Below are positions 59,022-64,000 of a stretch of 64,000 nucleotides of DNA, in pieces (the first letter of the stretch is position 1; each line of letters begins with the position of its first letter). The translations under genes and the position numbers were made by a program. Location of the stretch: assembly GCF_014646335.1 (NCBI RefSeq), contig NZ_BMNG01000028.1:1-64000 (forward strand), in the 5' to 3' direction. This DNA is from Streptomyces lasiicapitis (GTDB lineage Bacteria > Actinomycetota > Actinomycetes > Streptomycetales > Streptomycetaceae). The notes beneath the pieces are model-generated. The model ran no database searches and had not been told where the DNA came from. It saw only the letters and a program-made list of their open reading frames with translations.

Positions 59022-60196
59022 GGCCGAGCCAATCGGACGCGGAAGAACGGCGGGCGGGCGTCGAGACTCTTGCTGCGCTGGTCTTCGGGGCCCAGGACTG
59101 CCTCGACCGTGTACTCGCCGAACGGCAGGAACGGTGCCCACTCACGGAGGTCGGGTTCCCCGTCGGGGTCGGGTGGCGGGCGGTGCAGCGGTTCCGGAAT
59201 GTTGCCCTTGCAGATGAATTCGGCGCGTGCGTTGTCCTCGGGGTCCGTGCAGCCGATGTACACCGGGACTACCGGGTCGCCCCTCAGCTCGTGGAAGTCG
59301 AACTCGAACGACTCGTTGCTTGTCGGTGTCGAAGCGTTCACCAGGGTGCCCGCGAACGACGGTTCCTGCATGAAGCGGACGGTCGAGCGCAGCAGGTTGA
59401 GGGTCGTCACCCGCCACACGTCGTCCTCGGTGTTCTCGCTCCCCGAGCCGTCGAAGCTCCGCAGCAGAGCGTCGGTGAACAGACTGACGCCACCGGCACG
59501 TCCGACGGCCGTCGCGCGGAGCATGGTCGAGTAGAGGACGGCGTGCATGCGCGGATCGAACCCGGCGGGGCGCAGGTTCCCGCCGACGACGACCCGTCCG
59601 AGAGTGTCCCTGCCCACCGTGTTGACGAGTGCGTCGGAGCCTTCCCGGCAGGCGTCGACGAAGAAGACCTGCTGGGCGGCCCTGCAGTTGTTGAGTCCCC
59701 GGACCAGCGCCTCGAAGTGCAGTGCGCCGTTCAGCGGGCTGTTCCGGTCGGCGAACATGTCCGCCGCCAGGAGGGAGGAGTCGGTTCCCAGTGAGACGCC
59801 GTGGCCGCAGAAGTAGAAGACCAGCCGGGCCTCGTCGTGGTCGCCCCGGTCCTTCCACTCCTCGATGGCATCCACGATGTTGTCGATGGTTGCCGATTCC
59901 ACCACATGGTTCACCTGTGTCTTCGGGTGGACGAAGGGAGTGGGCGCCGCTTCACTCAGCAGGAGCGCGAGAGACGCCAGCGGCCTGCCCTCGTCGTGAT
60001 ACTGATCGATCATCCAAGTGGCGAACGCGCGAGCCGAGAGAGGCGGTGAGGACAGCTGCCTCAACCCCACGGCGCCCGGGTGGTCCGTCGGCGAGGGACC
60101 ACCGTTCAGATGCGTGTACGCCCCGACGCCGATGACGACCGCGTGCGTGGACGCGGGCCCCGCGTTCTCGTCCAGGTGCACCGTGAAAGCGGCCAT
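59018..60196 (-). CDS. caspase-like (peptidase C14) protein
   Basis: 392 residues from ATG at 60196 with GGAGG upstream. Residues about 15-250 form a caspase-hemoglobinase fold: HAVVIGVGAYTHL, VFYFCGHGVSLGTDSS with catalytic His132, and FFVDACREGSD with catalytic Cys183, then AVLYSTMLRATAVGRAGGVS and LFTDALLRSF. The C-terminal 120 residues (VVPVYIGCTDPEDNARAEFI) may bind partners. Cytoplasmic. Bacterial caspase-like proteases act in regulated proteolysis, cell death and phage defence. It is the first gene of a coupled operon with an unknown protein and an MBL hydrolase. Confidence 0.9.
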   Translation of the reverse strand: MAAFTVHLDENAGPASTHAVVIGVGAYTHLNGGPSPTDHPGAVGLRQLSSPPLSARAFATWMIDQYHDEGRPLASLALLLSEAAPTPFVHPKTQVNHVVESATIDNIVDAIEEWKDRGDHDEARLVFYFCGHGVSLGTDSSLLAADMFADRNSPLNGALHFEALVRGLNNCRAAQQVFFVDACREGSDALVNTVGRDTLGRVVVGGNLRPAGFDPRMHAVLYSTMLRATAVGRAGGVSLFTDALLRSFDGSGSENTEDDVWRVTTLNLLRSTVRFMQEPSFAGTLVNASTPTSNESFEFDFHELRGDPVVPVYIGCTDPEDNARAEFICKGNIPEPLHRPPPDPDGEPDLREWAPFLPFGEYTVEAVLGPEDQRSKSLDARPPFFRVRLARP

Positions 60197-60213
60197 GGGA
60201 CCTCCGCATGACG

Positions 60214-60229
60214 CACCGGCAAGCCGGTG
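60214..60229. promoter_or_regulatory. palindrome in the divergent caspase/DUF2235 promoter
   Basis: CACCGGC-AA-GCCGGTG, a perfect 16-base inverted repeat, 18 bases before the caspase start. The adjoining CCTATTATAGAAATAAATGG (60242-60261) is very AT-rich for this genome and may contain -10 elements for both directions. Candidate operator for shared control. Confidence 0.6.
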
Positions 60230-60286
60230 GGAGGTATTGCTCCTATTATAGAAATAAATGGGGGCAGTTGTCCCTCGGAGACCGTG

Positions 60287-61375
60287 ATGGGTAAGAACAT
60301 CGTGGTGTGCCTGGACGGTACGGGCAATCAGCTCAAGGCGCGCGGCAATACCAATGTCGTCAAGCTCTACGAGATGCTCGACCTCCGCGACCCCACCGCG
60401 CAGATCGCCTACTACGACCCCGGCGTCGGTACCTTCTCCGCCGCCGGTGCCTGGTCGCTCCCGGCCCGCAAGCTCTCCAAGCTTTTCGGGCTCGCCTTCG
60501 GCTCCGGACTCAAGGCCAATCTCGCCGAGGCCTATACGTATCTGATGCACCATTACGAACCCGGCGACCGGATCCACCTCTTCGGCTTCAGCCGGGGCGC
60601 ATACACCGCCCGCGCCCTGGCGGGGCTGCTCAAGTCCGTCGGGCTGCTCCGTCCCGGCTCGGAGAACCTCGTCCCGTACGCCATCGCCGTCTATGCCAAG
60701 AACCGCACTTTCAGCAAGGACGACTGGAAGCAACTGCACCAATTCGCCGCCGCGTTCAGCCGGAAAGTGGACGAACGGACGGGCATCCCTGTCCATTTCA
60801 TGGGGCTGTGGGACTCGGTGAAGGCCGCCGGACTGCTGCGCTGGAACCTGCGCTGGCTCTACACCCGGCGGATCCCCAACGTCGGCCGGGTCCGCCACGC
60901 CGTCTCCATCGACGAGAAGCGCCGACCGTACGAGGAGTACCTCGTCCTGCCCCCGGAGGAACCGGGGGCACCGGGCCCGCTGATCGAGGAGGTCTGGTTC
61001 GCCGGAGTCCACTCCGACGTGGGCGGCACCTTCGAGGACGACGACCCGAAGCAGCCAGAAGACGAGGCGAAGCTGTCCACGGTCGCCCTCAAGTGGATCG
61101 TGGACGGTGCCCTCGACTCCGGCCTGCTGCTCAAGGACAGGGCGTACGCGAAGCACGTCACGCTCGGCCCCGCTCATGCGCGCGGCACTGTGCACCGCAT
61201 GGGCCGCGTCTGGGCCCTGCTCACCTACCGGCACCGCCGCGTCCCCGACGGCGCCCGGGTACACGAGAGCGTACGGCTGCGCATCGAATCCGATGTCGCA
61301 TACGGGAAGCGGATCCCGGCCGGTGTCGGCTGGGCGGACAAGGAGTGGCTGTCCCCGCACCCGGGCGCCGGCTGA
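60287..61375 (+). CDS. DUF2235 alpha/beta hydrolase (phospholipase-like)
   Basis: 362 residues from ATG at 60287 with CGGAGA upstream. The start KNIVVCLDGTGNQLKARGNT is the DUF2235 signature. The nucleophile elbow is HLFGFSRGAYTARALAGLL (GxSxG as GFSRG). IEEVWFAGVHSDVGG gives the later Asp/His region (Gly-Val-His-x-Asp-Val-Gly-Gly). Family members include Tle1-type phospholipase effectors and housekeeping hydrolases. Divergent from the caspase operon with a shared promoter; a lipase effector partnered with a protease would fit an abortive-infection type system, by inference. Confidence 0.88.
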   Translation: MGKNIVVCLDGTGNQLKARGNTNVVKLYEMLDLRDPTAQIAYYDPGVGTFSAAGAWSLPARKLSKLFGLAFGSGLKANLAEAYTYLMHHYEPGDRIHLFGFSRGAYTARALAGLLKSVGLLRPGSENLVPYAIAVYAKNRTFSKDDWKQLHQFAAAFSRKVDERTGIPVHFMGLWDSVKAAGLLRWNLRWLYTRRIPNVGRVRHAVSIDEKRRPYEEYLVLPPEEPGAPGPLIEEVWFAGVHSDVGGTFEDDDPKQPEDEAKLSTVALKWIVDGALDSGLLLKDRAYAKHVTLGPAHARGTVHRMGRVWALLTYRHRRVPDGARVHESVRLRIESDVAYGKRIPAGVGWADKEWLSPHPGAG

Positions 61376-61568
61376 CGGGATCAAACCGTGCAGAGGGCAA
61401 GGAAGTTCGAGTTGCAACCATCCCCGCGCGGAGGGACGATGGTAAGGAGTTGCGGCCCACGGCCGGGCCCCGGTTCTGCTCGGTTCCGTAGGGCGGCCCG
61501 CACGCGGCAGGGCCCCGAACTCGTGATTCCGCATTCCGCACTCCTGCGATGTCGCACCTGGGGGCCGG

Positions 61569-62282
61569 ATGGCGAGAGTCCCGCGCGGCGTGGCCGATGC
61601 GCGTGGTCGACAAGCCGTCGTACACGATCACGAAGGCGCTCTGATGGCATTGGACCTCGAAAGCGGCGTGCCGCTGTGGCGCCACGGGCCAAGCCTGCGG
61701 CCGTGCGCCCTGCTCGCCGGGTCGGTCGTGGCTCTGCGGATCCTTCCGTCGCCGACACTGGTGGTCGTGGTGCTCGACGCAGCGACCGGTGCGGACCACT
61801 GGACGTCGGAGCCGGTCGACCTGCCGCCATGGGCCCGTTGCACCCTCGACGACACCCGCGCATTCACCCTGCGTACCCAGACGGACGAAGACGCCGTGAC
61901 GATCCACTGGGTGGCCCGCACCTGGTACGGCGGTGGTGCCGCACCGAGCGAACGGGTCCTGAAGGAATCGACGCGCGAGGTACACGGCGCCCTACGGGTC
62001 GATCCGGCGGGCCCTTCGGTGGAGGTGCTGCCGGCGGCGGAACTGCCGGAGTCCGCCGACGCGGATGTGGCCCCCCGCGTACCACAGGCGGCTCGCCCAC
62101 CACAGCCGGCCGCCGATGTGCTGGACCAGAGCCAAGTCGGCGATATACGCGTGGAACTCGCCCTTCACGCCCACTCCGGCGCCATCGTCCTGAGGGCAGT
62201 GAATCCCCCCACCGCCGCGGTCAAGTGGGAGGTGGAACTGGACCACGCGACCACGAGGCGGGCGCCCAGGCTTCCGCCCTAG
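61569..62282 (+). CDS. PQQ-like beta-propeller fragment protein
   Basis: 237 residues from ATG at 61569; the start is uncertain because no strong ribosome site precedes it. Blades: AVVHDHEGALMALDLESGVP LWRHG-like, VVVVLDAATGADHWTSEPVD and LHAHSGAIVLRAVNPPTAAV KWEVELD-like, each with the AxDxxTGxxxW pattern of PQQ-type propellers. Only three or four blades are present, fewer than the usual seven or eight, so it may be truncated or pair with another protein. It lies 193 bases after the DUF2235 gene and 43 bases before the next gene. Confidence 0.55.
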   Translation: MARVPRGVADARGRQAVVHDHEGALMALDLESGVPLWRHGPSLRPCALLAGSVVALRILPSPTLVVVVLDAATGADHWTSEPVDLPPWARCTLDDTRAFTLRTQTDEDAVTIHWVARTWYGGGAAPSERVLKESTREVHGALRVDPAGPSVEVLPAAELPESADADVAPRVPQAARPPQPAADVLDQSQVGDIRVELALHAHSGAIVLRAVNPPTAAVKWEVELDHATTRRAPRLPP

Positions 62283-62325
62283 CCACATCCCCACACGTCG
62301 TTCTCATCTCAGACAGGGGCGCATC

Positions 62326-64000
62326 ATGTCCATCTCGGACGAACAGCTGGCCCAGTCGAAGCACATCAGCGTCGAGCAGGTGCAGTTGCTGTGTGAGGCC
62401 CGCGGTACGACGAACGAGACCCTTGAGGCCCTGCCCGAATCCGCCGTTCGGCGGGCACTTCTCCGTCTCGACTATCCCGACCTGCCCACGGCTCGTGGGC
62501 TCTTCCGCCTCAAGCAGGAGCAGAGCGACGACGGCAGTGTCCAACCGAACGCCCTGGGCACGGCCTACGAGCAGGGGCAGGCTCTGCTGACTGGCGAGGC
62601 CCCACCGTCGACCGCGGGCATACCCACCGGTTCGAATGGTCAAAGGACCGGGGGAGGGCCGGCCCCGACGGCCGGGGTGCGGCCGGCCCACTGGGTGTGG
62701 CTTGGCCCCGGAAACATTGGCGGGCGTACGCGCGGCATCGTGATCCACCCGGTGCAGCCGGACCGGATGTGGGCCGTGAGCGCCGGGGGCGGCGTGTGGC
62801 ACACCGAGGACGGCGGAGCCCAGTGGGATCCGGTCGACGACTTCCTGGAGAATCTCGCTTGCGCCTGCATCGCGATGGACCCCTCCGACATGTCCACGAT
62901 GTACGTGGGGACCGGTGAGGCGTTCCAGAATCTCGACGCCATCCGGGGCAACGGCATCTTCAGCACGACGGACGCGGTCAGCTGGAATCCGATCGCGGCC
63001 ACCCAGACCCCGGACTTCCAGTTCGTGAGCCGGATCGCGGTGTCGCAGTCCGGGAAGGTCGTCCTCGCGGCCACCTCCACCGGCCTCTTCCGCAGTGCCG
63101 ATCCCGCGCGGGCGACCTGGACCAGGGTCCTGAACGACCCTCTCGGCGACGTCAGGTTCGATCCGCAGGACAGCAGCAAGGCGGTCGCCGGGGCGCTGCG
63201 GGACGGTGCGGCCTGGTTCAGCCGGGACGGCGGTCTCACCTGGGCGCTGGCGGTCAACGGCCAGTGGAGCGGGCGGGTCGAGCTCGCCTACGCGGAGATG
63301 GACCCGGACATCGTCTACGCGTCGGTTCAGATGACCACCGGCCAGATCTGGAGGTCGCAGGACGGCGGCGCGACCTACCGGAGCAGGACGATACTGACCC
63401 CGGGCGGCCTCCCGGCGGACTACCTGGGCAGGCAGGGCTGGTACGACAACACGATCTGGGCCGGGGACCCGACCGACGCGGACCTGGTGCTGGTCGGCGG
63501 CGTCAACCTGTGGCGCAGCACGGACGGCGGTGACCACCTCTCCGAGATCAGCACCTGGTGGGATCCTGGCTCGGTCCACGCCGACCAGCACGCCATCGTC
63601 TCGCACCCCTCCTACGACGGGGTCAGCAACCGAACGGTGTTCTTCGGCAACGACGGCGGGGTGTTCAAGGCGGAGGATCTGGCGGATGTCGGAAGTGAGC
63701 CGCAGCCTCCGTTCGTGAACGGCTGGACCGAGCTGGTGAACAACTACGGTGTCACCCAGTTCTACGGCGGCGCCGGCCACGTCGGCAGCGGGAGGATCAT
63801 CGGGGGAGCGCAGGACAACGGTTCGCTCATCTTCGACCCGGCGCTCGGCACCGAGGACTGGCGGGAGTTCTTCGGCGGTGACGGCGGCTGGTGCGCCTCC
63901 GACCCGACCGACCCCGACGTCTTCTACGGCGAATACGTCTTCTTGAACATTCACCGCAACACCGATGGCGCCACCACCGAGGACACACAGGGTGATCGCT
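62326..64000 (+). CDS. Asp-box (BNR/sortilin-type) beta-propeller protein, 5' part
   Basis: 558 codons from ATG at 62326, open at the window end. Residues 1-75 are a helical N-terminal module (SDEQLAQSKHISVEQVQLLC, ESAVRRALLRLDYPDLPTAR) unlike a signal peptide, so the protein is probably cytoplasmic. From about 120 the repeats begin: HWVWLGPGNIGGRTRGIVIH, GGGVWHTEDGGAQWDP, GLFRSADPARATWTRV, AWFSRDGGLTWALAV, IWRSQDGGATYRS, LWRSTDGGDHLSE. The S-x-D-x-G-x-x-W Asp-boxes mark sialidase/Vps10-like propellers. The small helical head may be an adaptor to the caspase system; this is speculation. Confidence 0.85.
   Translation, partial: MSISDEQLAQSKHISVEQVQLLCEARGTTNETLEALPESAVRRALLRLDYPDLPTARGLFRLKQEQSDDGSVQPNALGTAYEQGQALLTGEAPPSTAGIPTGSNGQRTGGGPAPTAGVRPAHWVWLGPGNIGGRTRGIVIHPVQPDRMWAVSAGGGVWHTEDGGAQWDPVDDFLENLACACIAMDPSDMSTMYVGTGEAFQNLDAIRGNGIFSTTDAVSWNPIAATQTPDFQFVSRIAVSQSGKVVLAATSTGLFRSADPARATWTRVLNDPLGDVRFDPQDSSKAVAGALRDGAAWFSRDGGLTWALAVNGQWSGRVELAYAEMDPDIVYASVQMTTGQIWRSQDGGATYRSRTILTPGGLPADYLGRQGWYDNTIWAGDPTDADLVLVGGVNLWRSTDGGDHLSEISTWWDPGSVHADQHAIVSHPSYDGVSNRTVFFGNDGGVFKAEDLADVGSEPQPPFVNGWTELVNNYGVTQFYGGAGHVGSGRIIGGAQDNGSLIFDPALGTEDWREFFGGDGGWCASDPTDPDVFYGEYVFLNIHRNTDGATTEDTQGDR

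Noticed and set aside
1..64000. tRNA, rRNA or riboswitch genes
   Set aside because: No cloverleaf, rRNA segment or known riboswitch core was recognised by eye; a covariance search would be needed to exclude small RNAs.

Overview
The window looks like a chromosomal arm or accessory region of a Streptomyces or close relative. Base composition is very high in G+C with strong third-position bias, GTG starts are common, TTA codons are rare, and families typical of the genus recur: GAF/ANTAR and STAS regulators, AfsR/SARP regulators, GH18 chitinases, a type III PKS, and IS630, IS110, IS701 and ISL3 debris. No rRNA, tRNA or CRISPR array was found.

Layout. 1-2290: leftward, translationally coupled stress-signalling genes (STAS, GNAT, GAF/ANTAR, second GAF cut by the window edge). 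2744-3539: Asp23 family protein and a small membrane protein. 3.6-9.9 kb: an IS-littered island with a split NB-ARC/TPR STAND pair, decayed STAND, CHAT and pcaD fragments, and three IS110 3' ends. 9.9-15.9 kb: leftward envelope block (M1 peptidase, CseB/CseC-like two-component system, S11 DD-peptidase, EEP phosphatase). 16.1-17.5 kb: a cytochrome P450 directly followed by a 22-codon gene ending in RRWYWY and a strong terminator, read here as a minimal P450-modified RiPP cluster. 17.7-23.1 kb: beta-propeller gene, decayed IS630, a glycine-rich secreted protein, a phage holin-like gene and an endolysin cut by an inverted IS630 fragment, and a small secreted protein. 23.4-28.6 kb: secreted propeller, a Cys-containing hypothetical protein, a methyltransferase and an XRE regulator. 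28.8-31.5 kb: coupled Gfo/Idh/MocA, DegT aminotransferase and Nudix genes.

31.6-37.6 kb: ISL3 and chimeric IS remnants, TetR/DUF4345 with a clear operator, TetR/SDR, a cytidine deaminase-ASCH fusion and small plasmid-like genes. 37.7-51.4 kb: GH18 chitinase with a DasR-like site, two tandem AfsR-type regulators, a ricin-CAP secreted protein and a 1,411-residue PI-PLC/GH18/lectin fusion. 51.7-56.5 kb: a degenerate IS701 and a second inverted IS701 end bracket a secreted protein, a type III PKS and an internally deleted aminoglycoside phosphotransferase that sits between its own inverted repeats. 56.7-64 kb: MBL-fold protein, unknown 430-residue protein and caspase-like protease in one overlapping operon, divergent from a DUF2235 hydrolase, a PQQ-like propeller and an Asp-box propeller cut by the window end. 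This last block resembles a bacterial conflict (immunity) system.

The two strongest candidates for undescribed biology are the P450/RRWYWY peptide operon (16159-17397) and the caspase-MBL operon with its divergent hydrolase (56689-64000).
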